64,000 bases of DNA from Geomonas propionica (GCF_016458235.1 NZ_JAEMHK010000019.1:43849-107848), one strand, 5' to 3'; counted from the first letter of the stretch, positions 9,406 through 18,302 are shown. The notes: a model not told the origin generated them from the letters alone. Made by a program: numbers and translations.

Positions 9406-10760
9406 TTACAGCTCTCCTCCCGCTCGATGTGCCCCCGCCAACCGGCGGACGCCTGGAAATCCTTCCCGAAACGACACGCCGCGTCTTCAACGGACATCTC
9501 CTCGCCATTGCAGATAACACGTGCAGTTGATGCATCCTGCGATACGAGCGGATAGCGGAAATCCTCAAAGGCCTCGCGAACGGTGGGGATCTTGTGCCAG
9601 TCAAAGTGCATCAGCGACGCGCTGACCAAGTCTGCAAACGCCGATGAGCTCGCGAACGTCAACACCCCCATCGGGACCGGCCGGGGGGCCAGAGGCCCCT
9701 CCCCCTCTCCGGCAACAATGCCGTCGGTGAGAGAGTAGACCTTGCGGAGCGGGGTATCCGAGATGGTGCCATCGGCACGACCGTACAGCAGCAGTCGATT
9801 TAGGTCGAGCGTCATCCTCCACACGGTATCATTGCCATGCCACCCACCCTCTATCTCCGGGTTGCCGACCAGGCTCTGCAAGCGAACAAGGTGGCTGGAA
9901 CGTTTCAACCACCGTTCACACTGTGCAGTTCCGATTACGCGATTTGCCTCGTCGTAGCAGCGCTCCGCCAGCGACTTGAGCACGGATCTACCGGGGTAGC
10001 AATCCCCGCCGACCCCCTTGCCGCCCAATCTGTGATGCGGGAGGAACTCCTTGTTCCCATTCAACCCCACGATGTTTTTCAAGGCGCCAGTGAGACCAGC
10101 CTTCTTGTGACATTTCATCTTCGGCAGGTTGATGATGACATCAGCTTCAAACGGCTCTTTGGCAAGCAGGTATTGGTGTTTGCCCGGACCGTGACGCCGC
10201 GCCAGGAGGTCGGGATCGTAGCAGGTGATACGAAAGCGGCTGTCGGGCGTGGATACCGGCTCTAACAGGCTGTCCGCGCCCAAGTCGAACAAGACGTAGC
10301 GATCCTCGTCCCTGGCATCACGAACCTGAGTCGCTGTTGCATCCGTTCTGCGCATGATAGTGCGCCTGAAATCAATGATATCGACGGGGCAAGCAGCCAC
10401 CTTCTTGATCCGTTCCCGCCACTCCAAGGGGACCAGGGACTCAAAATCACACTCCTGCACCGGAGCATCGGCAATGATAATCCGTGCGGGCTCAGCCGAT
10501 GCCACTTCCGACACCACCGCCTGGATCAGGTTCTGATGAGTCACCAGACAGTCATTCCCCTGGTTACTGTAGTTTTTGTGCAGCACCCAGTTGGGCTTAA
10601 GGAGGACTGTCATCCCCGGCTTTATGATTTCTCTGAAGGGTGCATCTCCGTTACTGAGACCCGAGTCAAGCAACAGTCCACGGAGCATCTTCTGCAGATC
10701 ATCCACGCTGGAGTATGAAGCTACCGGTACAGTCTTTATACTGATTTGGCTTTCCGTCAT
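9402..10760 (-). CDS. DUF362 domain protein
   Basis: About 452 residues from ATG at 10760 (MTESQISIKT); an upstream extension to 10811 would overlap the methyltransferase and is not preferred. The DUF362 hallmarks are a glycine/proline-rich early segment (GMTVLLKPNWV) and NLPKMKCHKKAGLTGALKN in the middle, with a histidine-rich follow-on (KEFLPHHRLGG). No 4Fe-4S ferredoxin motif is present. DUF362 proteins have no firmly established reaction. Being placed between a methyltransferase and an ATP-grasp gene in a glycan operon suggests a role in modifying the glycan or its carrier. Confidence 0.78.
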   Translation of the reverse strand: MTESQISIKTVPVASYSSVDDLQKMLRGLLLDSGLSNGDAPFREIIKPGMTVLLKPNWVLHKNYSNQGNDCLVTHQNLIQAVVSEVASAEPARIIIADAPVQECDFESLVPLEWRERIKKVAACPVDIIDFRRTIMRRTDATATQVRDARDEDRYVLFDLGADSLLEPVSTPDSRFRITCYDPDLLARRHGPGKHQYLLAKEPFEADVIINLPKMKCHKKAGLTGALKNIVGLNGNKEFLPHHRLGGKGVGGDCYPGRSVLKSLAERCYDEANRVIGTAQCERWLKRSSHLVRLQSLVGNPEIEGGWHGNDTVWRMTLDLNRLLLYGRADGTISDTPLRKVYSLTDGIVAGEGEGPLAPRPVPMGVLTFASSSAFADLVSASLMHFDWHKIPTVREAFEDFRYPLVSQDASTARVICNGEEMSVEDAACRFGKDFQASAGWRGHIEREESCK

Positions 10761-10765
10761 AAGGA

Positions 10766-11569
10766 TCACAACTTTCTGGCTAGAACACAAAGGTTCGGCC
10801 CAGCAGTGCACCGGGGAACCTTAAGCCTGCCATCTTTCGCCGCTACTGGTGCGACGGTGTCGAGAACGAGATTGGTAAAGAACTTACTTGCTCTTTTGAG
10901 ATTGTGCCGCGTAATCTTCTTTTCGCGCTGCAAAGCAAACAGGTCGATCGCTTCACAATATACGACTTCAAACCCATGACTTCCAAGTAGATCTACTATG
11001 CCGTCATGGGTAAAACTTCTGACGTGCTGCACCTTGTGAAACTCATGATTACAAAAGGGGCAGTACACCATGCTCTTGGACAGATCTTCGTTGAAAGGTG
11101 TCGTAAAGAATGCGATCCCATCTGTCTTTAAAAGGCGGTATAGCTCCTTCAAGGTTCCCGGCAACGTCTCATCAAGCAAGTGTTCTAATGTTTCAATGCA
11201 GGACACAAAATGAAAAAAATTATCTTCAAAAGCAACAGGAAGCTCAGTAGAAGATATTGCACCGCGCCAGTTCTCTTCTGCCTTAAACTTTCCATTAACT
11301 TTATCAACCGTAGCGTCTGAGAAATCAAATCCGTAACAATTGGCACCTGAAGTCAGCAATCTCTCCAATAAGAAACCTGGCCCACACCCGAAATCCAGGA
11401 TGTTCCCTTGTCGCGGAGTGGCATGTGCTCTGTTAAGTAAATTCCAGAGAGCATCCCCAACCTGAAAAGAGAAATACTCTTCTACCACTTGGGTTTTTAG
11501 ACCTTGGTAATTCCAGAATCTCCTTATGGATTCAGATGTCCAAGTTGCGCTTTTGGGTGTTTCGTCCAC
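10766..11569 (-). CDS. Class I SAM-dependent methyltransferase
   Basis: A 267-residue protein with the SAM-binding motif I ILDFGCGPGFLLERL near residue 55, followed by YGFDFSDATVDK (motif II) and VSCIETLEHLLDE (motif IV/V region). This matches Methyltransf_11/23 type enzymes that often O-methylate sugars in surface glycans. There is a small cysteine pair in YCPFCNHEFHKVQH. It lies 20 bp downstream of the flippase and 5 bp upstream of the DUF362 gene. The base composition is visibly more AT-rich than that of its neighbours, which may indicate separate acquisition. Confidence 0.82.
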   Translation of the reverse strand: MDETPKSATWTSESIRRFWNYQGLKTQVVEEYFSFQVGDALWNLLNRAHATPRQGNILDFGCGPGFLLERLLTSGANCYGFDFSDATVDKVNGKFKAEENWRGAISSTELPVAFEDNFFHFVSCIETLEHLLDETLPGTLKELYRLLKTDGIAFFTTPFNEDLSKSMVYCPFCNHEFHKVQHVRSFTHDGIVDLLGSHGFEVVYCEAIDLFALQREKKITRHNLKRASKFFTNLVLDTVAPVAAKDGRLKVPRCTAGPNLCVLARKL

Positions 11570-11588
11570 CGTCCCTCCTCAAGATGTG

Positions 11589-12923
11589 TTACCAGAATCG
11601 CGGATAAAGCAGGGATCGGCTTAGCATATTGGCCGTCCTACGCAATGGCTTGTACAGATAGCAGGCGCCGTGACCGGCTACCCAGTATGAGATAAGGGAA
11701 GCCGCTGCAGCGCCGACGCCTCCGTATTTTGGAACCAGAAAGAAGTTCAGAGCGATGTTAGAAATGGCACCGAGAAAAGTCATTACAAGGAGCACCCTCG
11801 TCCAATTCATCGCCATCAAAAAAGCATTTCTAGCAACCGCCAGATTGGCAAACACATCGCTCCATATCAGGAGTACCAGCATCGGAGCAGCAGCGGCATA
11901 AGCTTCGCCATAAAACAGATAAACCACCACCCCAGCAAGAAACGTGACGGGTATGGCTATGACATACCCAAGGAATGCCAGCAGGTTGTAGAGCTTCTGC
12001 AATCGGTTGTAAAACTCTTTCTCGTCGGTCTGTCGCGCTCTGACTATGTTGGGAAAGACAGATGACACGATCGCAGTCGGGATGAAGAACCATATTTCCG
12101 CTATCTTTACCGCCGATGCATAGATGCCGAGTTCGTGATTCGTCGACATCTGGCCCAACATGATCTGGTCGATTCTCATATAGACCATGAAGACGATGCC
12201 GGACAGAACCAAAGGCCATGAATCCGCTAACAGCTTGCGGGCCAGCTCAAGCCTCACCCGCCAACGGCTGATGAACTCACCGTTGCGCCTGTAAAGGTAC
12301 CAAAGACCTATGGCGCCGAGACAGTACTCCAAGGAGTTGGCAGCCGCGAAAGCAACCACCGGCGCCTTAGCGGCTATCAAGGCAACTCGTACGATAGACG
12401 CAATGATGAAGCCTGTGTTCTTCGCATAGACCGCAAACTTCGACTGGACCTTCGACTGGAAATAAAGATCGATGACGTCGAAGGAGCCGAAGATCATGGC
12501 CCAGCCCATTACTGCGACCAAGAGCTGCGAGCTCCGGTCGTCCGGGCGCAGGATGAATGTGGTAACGACAGTAAGAAAATAGGCAGCAAAACTAGCTACC
12601 ACCCGAATGCCCAGGACTGTACCGAGTATCTCCTGTTCTCTCTCAGGCTCTTTGACCAGCTCACGAACTACGATTGCATCCAGCCCCATCACAGCTATTG
12701 CCGAAAATACGGCACACATCGAAGCGGCGTAACTTATGAGACCATACCCGCTCGGGCCGAGATAGCGGGCGATCCAGATGCCTATGAACAGGCCTATGCC
12801 CATTCGGAGCAGTCGGTCGCCGAAAAGCCAGCCGGTGTTGGTGAGTACCTTCTGTAGTTCGTGTCTACCTTCCACCCTCTTCCTTAGGAATGCGGGGAGG
12901 TAGCTAACCCAAGCCTGATTCAT
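11589..12923 (-). CDS. Wzx-like polysaccharide flippase (MOP superfamily)
   Basis: A 444-residue polytopic membrane protein with about 12-14 predicted helices. The early segment TNTGWLFGDRLLRMGIGLFIGIW and the conserved RYLGPSGYGLISYA are characteristic of oligosaccharide flippases of the polysaccharide biosynthesis family. It would move the undecaprenyl-linked repeat unit across the inner membrane. No separate Wzy polymerase was identified in the visible part. Its ATG overlaps the stop of the PseG-like gene (12920-12923), implying coupling. Confidence 0.9.
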   Translation of the reverse strand: MNQAWVSYLPAFLRKRVEGRHELQKVLTNTGWLFGDRLLRMGIGLFIGIWIARYLGPSGYGLISYAASMCAVFSAIAVMGLDAIVVRELVKEPEREQEILGTVLGIRVVASFAAYFLTVVTTFILRPDDRSSQLLVAVMGWAMIFGSFDVIDLYFQSKVQSKFAVYAKNTGFIIASIVRVALIAAKAPVVAFAAANSLEYCLGAIGLWYLYRRNGEFISRWRVRLELARKLLADSWPLVLSGIVFMVYMRIDQIMLGQMSTNHELGIYASAVKIAEIWFFIPTAIVSSVFPNIVRARQTDEKEFYNRLQKLYNLLAFLGYVIAIPVTFLAGVVVYLFYGEAYAAAAPMLVLLIWSDVFANLAVARNAFLMAMNWTRVLLVMTFLGAISNIALNFFLVPKYGGVGAAAASLISYWVAGHGACYLYKPLRRTANMLSRSLLYPRFW

Positions 12924-14017
12924 AGTGTTCCCAACAGCCTTTCTGCAAGCAAAGCAGCCCCTGACGAGGCGGAATCACCCATAAGTGAAAAACTCTCCCG
13001 CGTCATGCCTTGCATGACCTCCGGAGTTCCAATGACGTGCTTAATGGCTGTCGCAAGATCGGCTGCGGCTACGTCCTCGTACCAGCCGAGGTTGAAGGTC
13101 GCTCCCCTGCGGGCAACCGCTTTTGTCGTCTCAGCTTGGTTTTCGGCGACGATGAGGGTGATGGAGGGAAGGCCGAGAAAGCACCTTTCCCAGGTGGTGC
13201 TGCCGCCAGCGCCGATGGCGAGATCGGCTTCCGACATCATCTGGGCCATGTTGTTCACGTTGCAGTGGAAGGAGACGTTGGGGAGTTGTGCGCACAGCTG
13301 CTTCAAATGCTCACGGTGTGGATTGCCCCCGCCGACAACGACATCGACTGCGACGTCTTCGCGACCCACAAGCCGCCACGCTTCCAGGGCTTTCCCGGTT
13401 TCGTTGCTGGCATCGCCGCCGCCAAAGGTGATGAGTATGCGTTTCACCGAGCCGTCGCGATCACGCAGAGAGCGGCGCGCCTGCACGAATTCGTCACGCA
13501 GCAGTGCATAGCGCGGTCCGAGGAATTTCGCACACTTTTCCGGCACGAGGCCGTCGTAGCGCGTTTCCATGTCCTCGTAAAGATTCTGGTCGAGAAGGAG
13601 ATCACAGTTATGGCTGCGGTTGGCGACGTCATCAATGACCATGATGTGGCCGACCAGGGGACGCAAAGCCGCCTCCCAGGTGGCATCGACGCCATAATGG
13701 TCGATCACCAACCAGTCGGCGCGCTCCTGGCGCAGGATCTCGGCGGTCAGTTCGATGTCAGCGTGGACATCAAGGGCAAACGGCACCTCGGGGCTCGGGT
13801 TCGCATCAGCGGGAAGTCGGAACATGGGATAGCCGGCCGCTTCGACGTTGGCGCAGATGTTCCCCGGAAGTTCACGGCTGATGAAAGAGACGGCACAGCC
13901 TTTCGCACGTAGCGCCGCTGCCAGCGTCAGGCAACGCATGACGTGCCCTGCCCCGATGTCAACCGAGGAGTCGGCCCGAAAGACAACGTTCACACTTTTG
14001 TTCTGCGCGCTGGCCAT
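12920..14017 (-). CDS. pseG: PseG-like UDP-sugar hydrolase
   Basis: A 365-residue GT-B-like hydrolase. The N-terminal motif FRADSSVDIGAGHVMRCLTL is the glycine-rich loop of PseG, with the histidine in GHVMR expected to act in catalysis. The C-terminal UDP-binding segment is AIGAGGSTTWERCFLGLPSI. PseG removes UDP from the trideoxy diacetamido hexose on the way to pseudaminic acid. No pseB, pseC, pseH, pseF or pseI is visible in this window, so the product might feed a different glycan here. It starts within the stop of the regulator (TGATG at 14017). Confidence 0.82.
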   Translation of the reverse strand: MASAQNKSVNVVFRADSSVDIGAGHVMRCLTLAAALRAKGCAVSFISRELPGNICANVEAAGYPMFRLPADANPSPEVPFALDVHADIELTAEILRQERADWLVIDHYGVDATWEAALRPLVGHIMVIDDVANRSHNCDLLLDQNLYEDMETRYDGLVPEKCAKFLGPRYALLRDEFVQARRSLRDRDGSVKRILITFGGGDASNETGKALEAWRLVGREDVAVDVVVGGGNPHREHLKQLCAQLPNVSFHCNVNNMAQMMSEADLAIGAGGSTTWERCFLGLPSITLIVAENQAETTKAVARRGATFNLGWYEDVAAADLATAIKHVIGTPEVMQGMTRESFSLMGDSASSGAALLAERLLGTL

Positions 14018-14622
14018 CAGCTCTGCCCCGCCTGGTGGATCCGCCCGGGCTCGACGCCCATGCGCAGCAGTTCATCCCGCAACGCAGCACCGCGCTTCAT
14101 GGAGGTGATCACGATGTTGTGGTTGCCGGAGAGAAGCCCGATCGCAGGAGTGACTACGGCCTTGTCGAAGAACTTGCGCCCGGCCGCCTCGGCGTCCATC
14201 GCTACCGTCAATTCCATTCCCGCTTCCTTCAACGAGAGGTAGGCGATTTCGGCTACTTCGTCGATGCCGCAGAAGGCTACCTGCTTGACACCGGTGGCCG
14301 ACATGGACTTGAACAGCTTCAGGTAATCCTGGCGGGCAACGGTGTAGAGACCGGAGAAGTAGCTCAGGTGCTGGTAGGCGAGCCTGCTTTTTTCGGCGAA
14401 GCCTTTGGGGGTGAGAAGGTAGGCGTAGCGATTTTTGGGGAAGTTGTTGACCCGGACGAACCCTTTGGCAACCAGGTTCTTCAGGTAGGAGTTGACCAGG
14501 CCCAAGGCGATGCCGAGGCGTTTCGCCAGCTCGCGTTGCGAGAGTTGCTGGTCACCGGAGATCTCCGAGAGGAGGAGAAAAGAGCGATAAGTATCTAAAA
14601 CCTTTTCGTCGTCACCGTTCAT
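14017..14622 (-). CDS. Winged-helix regulator with C-terminal Rossmann-like domain
   Basis: A 201-residue protein. Residues about 10-75 form a winged helix-turn-helix (LSQRELAKRLGIALGLVNSYLKNLVAKGFV). The second half (KQVAFCGIDEVAEIAYLSL, then a short loop and VVTPAIGLLSGNHNIVITS) looks like a small alpha/beta ligand-sensing domain. It heads the polysaccharide operon and probably controls it. No clear Shine-Dalgarno precedes the ATG, and a possible -10 box lies only about 13 bp upstream, so translation may start from a very short leader. MarR-like fold assignment is good; the ligand is unknown. Confidence 0.78.
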   Translation of the reverse strand: MNGDDEKVLDTYRSFLLLSEISGDQQLSQRELAKRLGIALGLVNSYLKNLVAKGFVRVNNFPKNRYAYLLTPKGFAEKSRLAYQHLSYFSGLYTVARQDYLKLFKSMSATGVKQVAFCGIDEVAEIAYLSLKEAGMELTVAMDAEAAGRKFFDKAVVTPAIGLLSGNHNIVITSMKRGAALRDELLRMGVEPGRIHQAGQS

Positions 14623-14634
14623 GTGCTGAACAGT

Positions 14635-14664
14635 AGTATAAACTCACGGAATTTTCAACTACAA
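14635..14664 (-). promoter_or_regulatory. Possible sigma-70 promoter of the regulator gene
   Basis: On the minus strand TTGTAG (14664-14659) and TATACT (14640-14635) are separated by 18 bp. The predicted start would leave a leader of only about six bases before the ATG at 14622, which also lacks a ribosome-binding site. The match is moderate and a second promoter may exist further upstream. Confidence 0.35.
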
Positions 14665-14696
14665 AACCAAAACCATTGGCGAGGAGCTAAAAGCGG

Positions 14697-14815
14697 TTAC
14701 GCAAAGAACGCTGGGAGTCCGCGAAGAACGCAAGGGAGAAACTTTTGAGTGAAAGCCAAACAGCCCTTCCCCCAATATTCCATTTTCTTTGCGTACTTCG
14801 CGCCCTTCGCGGAGG
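14697..14815. repeat. Intergenic inverted repeat, 'acgcaaag' family
   Basis: The left arm (14697-14735, starting ttacgcaaagaacgc) and right arm (14783-14815, with tttgcgtacttcgcg) are imperfect reverse complements around an unrelated spacer. A related element occurs at 33237-33356. It lies in noncoding DNA and has no visible open frame. Confidence 0.65.
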
Positions 14816-14836
14816 GAAGAATTTTTTCGGACCTAA

Positions 14837-14969
14837 AAGTGACACTTCGAGGCGTGAAGTGATCTTTTTAGACCCGAAAGTGACACTTCGAGAGATGAAG
14901 TGACACTTTCGGACTAAAAAGTGTCACTTCGCATCGCGAAACGTCATTTCCGAACACGAAATATCATTT
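14837..14969. promoter_or_regulatory. Array of seven regularly spaced palindromic boxes
   Basis: Seven copies of a palindromic 11-mer (consensus AAGTGWCACTT) are centred at about 14842, 14862, 14883, 14903, 14924, 14944 and 14964. Spacing is 20 or 21 bp, two helical turns, so all face the same side of the DNA. Copies 1, 3 and 4 are identical over 11 bp, copy 5 differs by one central base, and copies 2, 6 and 7 are degenerate. The array lies 215-350 bp upstream of the winged-helix regulator and just downstream of a glycosyltransferase. It looks like a cooperative binding site, though transcribed hairpins are also possible. Confidence 0.7.
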
Positions 14970-15011
14970 GGAGGTTCTTATCTAAGGTTTAATTAAATCC
15001 AAGTCCAGCTA

Positions 15012-16184
15012 TCAGCTTAGGAGTTGCCGGTAAATGCCGGAGAGCTCTTTGCCGCGGGCTTGCCAGGAGTGGAGTTCGATGGCGCGGTCGCGGCCTTCTT
15101 GCCCTAATTCCTCGCGCAGTTCTCGATCGCCGGCGAGACGGCCGATGGCTCCGGCGAGGTCGACGGCATCTCCGAATTTCGCATAGAGGGCGGCATCCCC
15201 CAGGATCTCTCGGTTGACGGGGGTGTCGAAGACGACGGTGGGGAGGCCGCAGGCGATGTAGTTGAAGAGCTTGCCGTTGGCTTCGGTGAGGGAAACTTTC
15301 GGGGAGACGGCGAGATCACCGGCATTGAGATAGAGCGAGGCCTCGTCGTACGGGATCCTCCCGGTGAAGGTGATGATGTCGGCTATCCCCATAGCCTCGG
15401 CTTTCTCGCGGTACTGCGCATCGGGGAAACCCATGATGAGATAGTGGATCTTCGCCCCCTGCCCTTTCAGATACGCGGCGGCTTCCAAAAGCAGATCGAG
15501 GCCCTGATAGCTGTTCATCAAGCCAAGATATGCCACCACGGGACGCTTCTCGGGGAGCCCGAGCTTGGCGCGGATGGCCGCCTTGGGCTGCGGAGCGAAC
15601 TCGTCGGTATCGACGCCGTCGATGAGGGCGCAAACGCGATCCTTGGGCACACCGTCCTTCAGCAGGAGATCGACGGTCGGGCTGGCGCTGGTGACGATGA
15701 AATCGGAACTGCGATTGATCCAATGCTCCAAGGTGGCGAAGAAGCGCTGCAACAGGGAGCCGGGCTTGACGAAACCGTGGTCGGTGATCTCGGCGGTGAG
15801 ACTCCCCTGGCAGTCGAACAGCATGGGGACCCGGATCAGCATCTTGAGAAAGGCGCCGAAGAAGGCGCCTTCGTGAAGGTGGGCGTGGATCAGGTGCGGC
15901 TTGAACTCGCGCGCTACCTTGAGGGCTTTGAGGAGGAGTTGCAAATCAAGGAAGGGCTTCACCCAGGAAGGGCCGGCCTCCAGCTTACGGTACCAGGAGA
16001 ACCCGGCGATCCTTTCGGTGCGCACACCGGGGACGTCGCGCCCGATGTGGTAGGTGACCAGGCGGACATCCGCCCCGCAGGCGATGGCCGCCTTCGCTTC
16101 CTCAAGGATGCGAACGTGGCAGCCGCGATCCGCAAAGAACGGCGTCGGCGCCAGCACCAGTACGCGTAGCGGGGTTTCAGGCAA
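15012..16184 (-). CDS. Glycosyltransferase family 4
   Basis: A 390-residue GT-B enzyme. The N-terminal loop is VLAPTPFFADRGCHVRILEEAKA, and the C-terminal domain has VAYLGLMNSYQGLDLLLEAA, FTGRIPYDEASLYLNAGDL and SLTEANGKLFNYIACGLPTVV, where a glutamate/asparagine stretch replaces the standard E-x7-E. The closest known types are cytoplasmic GT4 enzymes acting on lipid-linked intermediates. It overlaps the upstream GT2 gene by 8 bp, so both are likely one transcript. The seven-box array lies directly behind its stop codon. Confidence 0.85.
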   Translation of the reverse strand: MPETPLRVLVLAPTPFFADRGCHVRILEEAKAAIACGADVRLVTYHIGRDVPGVRTERIAGFSWYRKLEAGPSWVKPFLDLQLLLKALKVAREFKPHLIHAHLHEGAFFGAFLKMLIRVPMLFDCQGSLTAEITDHGFVKPGSLLQRFFATLEHWINRSSDFIVTSASPTVDLLLKDGVPKDRVCALIDGVDTDEFAPQPKAAIRAKLGLPEKRPVVAYLGLMNSYQGLDLLLEAAAYLKGQGAKIHYLIMGFPDAQYREKAEAMGIADIITFTGRIPYDEASLYLNAGDLAVSPKVSLTEANGKLFNYIACGLPTVVFDTPVNREILGDAALYAKFGDAVDLAGAIGRLAGDRELREELGQEGRDRAIELHSWQARGKELSGIYRQLLS

Positions 16185-17127
16185 AGTTGATCTTTTCCTT
16201 GATGTTGTAGATCGGCTTTCCCTGCGCCTCGTAGTAGGTGCGGGCGCTCAGTTCCGCCAGAAGGCCGAGCACGATGAACTGGACCCCCATGAAAAGTAGG
16301 AACGCGGTCAGGATCAACAGCGGGTTGCGGTTCATGCTGGTGTTCTCAAACAGCTTCATGTAGACGGTCAGGGCGCCGCTCAGAAAACCTGCACAGAGGG
16401 TGTAGATCCCCCAGCGACCGAAGAGCTGGATCGGCTTGGTCGAGTAGGAGAGCAGGAACTTGACGGTCATCAGGTCGAGGATCACCTTCATGGTCCTGGA
16501 GATGCCGTACTTGCTCTTGCCGTGCAGCCTTTCGTGGTGGCGAACCGGCATCTCGGTCACCCGGGCGCCGACCTGGTGCGCGAGCGCCGGGACGAAGCGG
16601 TGCATCTCGCCGTACAGGTTGACGTCGTCGAGCACCTCGCGCCGGTAGGCCTTCAGGGTGCAGCCATAGTCGTGCAGGTGCACGCCGGTCATCTTGGAGA
16701 TGATCGAGTTGGCCAGGATGGAGGGGAGCTTGCGGTTGACGAAGGTGTCCTTGCGGTCCTTGCGCCACCCGGATACGACGTCGTATCCCTCGTCGATGCG
16801 CTTCAAAAGCAGCGGGATGTCGAGCGGGTCGTTCTGCAGGTCGCCGTCCATGGGGACCACCACCCGGCCGCTGGCGGAATCGAATCCGGCTGCCATGGCG
16901 GCGGTCTGCCCGAAATTGCGGCGCAGGCGGATCACCTTGACCCGGTCGTCCTTGGAGGACAGGCGCTTCAAGGCGGGGTACGAGTTGTCGGAGGAACCAT
17001 CATCAACCAGGATCAGTTCGTACTCCAGCCCGGCGTCCATCAGCGCCTCGCTGATCCGCTCGTGCAGGATCGGGATGTTGTCTTCCTCGTTGTAAATGGG
17101 AACTACTACGCTCAGGTCCACTTTCAT
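16177..17127 (-). CDS. GT2 polyprenyl-phosphate glycosyltransferase with C-terminal TM pair
   Basis: About 316 residues from ATG at 17127 (MKVDLSVVV); a TTG at 17136 is an alternative start. The GT2 core shows SVVVPIYNEEDN, VDDGSSDNS and the DXD region MDGDLQNDP, followed by GWRKDR and RHHERLHGKSKYG. Two C-terminal hydrophobic helices match the ArnC/GtrB/DPM1-like group, which transfers a sugar to undecaprenyl phosphate. Such donors feed periplasmic GT-C enzymes like the partial protein at the left edge or the one at 44116. The product sugar is unknown. Confidence 0.87.
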   Translation of the reverse strand: MKVDLSVVVPIYNEEDNIPILHERISEALMDAGLEYELILVDDGSSDNSYPALKRLSSKDDRVKVIRLRRNFGQTAAMAAGFDSASGRVVVPMDGDLQNDPLDIPLLLKRIDEGYDVVSGWRKDRKDTFVNRKLPSILANSIISKMTGVHLHDYGCTLKAYRREVLDDVNLYGEMHRFVPALAHQVGARVTEMPVRHHERLHGKSKYGISRTMKVILDLMTVKFLLSYSTKPIQLFGRWGIYTLCAGFLSGALTVYMKLFENTSMNRNPLLILTAFLLFMGVQFIVLGLLAELSARTYYEAQGKPIYNIKEKINFA

Positions 17128-17171
17128 CTCCCTCAAAGGCTCTTCAGATTCAACATACAGTACATGAAATT

Positions 17172-17270
17172 TCCCCTCTCCCTTTGGGAGAGGGCCAGGG
17201 TGAGGGGAGCGCAGCTCGCAAGCCTTCCCTCACCCGCCCTGCGGGCACCCTCTCCCAGGGGGAGAGGGAA
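17172..17270. repeat. REP-like GC-rich palindromic element
   Basis: Two hairpins made of ccctctccc / gggagaggg type arms lie back to back, with a shared ccagggtgagggg / cctcaccc pairing. The element sits exactly between two glycosyltransferase genes and has no open frame. Similar arms occur at 24105-24185 and 31651-31745. Confidence 0.7.
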
Positions 17271-18236
17271 CTAGCTTAGTTCCACAGTTGAAAAAGTCTT
17301 CACCCGCCGCACCTCGACGTCCCAGTGGGTCTGCTTGCCGCCGCGGTAACGGGGGCGGATCAGGCCGCGGATGACGCCGGCGCCGTAAACCAGGTGCAGC
17401 GTCGGGTACACCAACAGGAGCCACGGAAAGAGCGCGGCATCCTTCCCCACCAAGCTTCCCTGCAACGACGCCAGTACCACGATAGCCAGGTACGCCAACA
17501 GCGGCAGGGTCAAGAGCGGAACACCGAGAAACGGGACCAGCAACGCGTAAATCAAAAAGAGCGACGGCGCCAGCGTAATCGGCTTCAGCGTCCCGGCGAT
17601 CAGGGTCTGCTCGCCGCGGCCGCGCCCGTAGCCGTACATCTGTTTCACGTAGGCGCGGTAGGTGCGGCGCTGGCTGCGCGTGACGGCGAGATCGGGATCG
17701 TGCACCAGCAGGTGCCCTTCCTGCTGCAGCCGGTCCATCAGCTCGTTTTCCTCGTTGGGATAGAGCCGCTCGTCCAGCCCCTCGTGCTCCAGGAAGATCT
17801 CGCGGCGAAAGCTCAGGTTGCACAGGATCAATTCACTGTCGCTGCTGTAGCGCGCGGCACCGAACTTCCGGTAGCGATTGCGCACGCCGCCGCCACCGAC
17901 CGCAGAGGAGAAGGCGATCCCGATGGCACGCTGCATGGTGGAATCGGTTGCCGGAGTGAGCGACGGACCGCCCACAGCGGTCACGTTCTGCTCACGGTAG
18001 TGCCCCGCCGCCCGCTCCAGAAAATCAGGAGCGACGCTAGAGTCGTCATCGAGAAAATAGAGGATGTCGCCCCGGGCCTCGCGCGCCGCCGTGTTCCGCT
18101 GCACGCTGGGCTGGCAGCCGTGGGCGACCAGCACCTCGAACAGTTCCGGCGGGTAGGTCGCCTGGGCGATTCCCGCCAGCGCGCGCACCTCGCCGCCCGG
18201 CTTGACCGGGATTATGACTGAAAATTTAGGCAGCAT
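17271..18236 (-). CDS. GT2 glycosyltransferase with C-terminal membrane segments
   Basis: A 321-residue protein starting LPKFSVIIPVKPGGEVRALAG. The motif YFLDDDSSVAPDF carries the aspartates for metal and nucleotide binding, and LYPNEENELMDRL supplies the acidic catalytic block. The segment SQRRTYRAYVKQMYGYGRG resembles the acceptor-side motif of processive GT2 enzymes. Three to four hydrophobic helices follow from about residue 225. It lies 66 bp downstream of the multiheme cytochrome, so polysaccharide and cytochrome genes may share transcripts. Confidence 0.82.
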   Translation of the reverse strand: MLPKFSVIIPVKPGGEVRALAGIAQATYPPELFEVLVAHGCQPSVQRNTAAREARGDILYFLDDDSSVAPDFLERAAGHYREQNVTAVGGPSLTPATDSTMQRAIGIAFSSAVGGGGVRNRYRKFGAARYSSDSELILCNLSFRREIFLEHEGLDERLYPNEENELMDRLQQEGHLLVHDPDLAVTRSQRRTYRAYVKQMYGYGRGRGEQTLIAGTLKPITLAPSLFLIYALLVPFLGVPLLTLPLLAYLAIVVLASLQGSLVGKDAALFPWLLLVYPTLHLVYGAGVIRGLIRPRYRGGKQTHWDVEVRRVKTFSTVELS

Positions 18237-18302
18237 CAGGGGACCTGGGCGGCGGCAGGGGAGTCGTCGTGACCGGGATGGGGAAGCGTCGGAGGTTGAC
18301 TG

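Noticed and set aside
14837..14969. A CRISPR array
   Set aside because: The repeats are 11-bp palindromes with about 10-bp intervals, far too short for repeats and spacers, and no cas gene is present.
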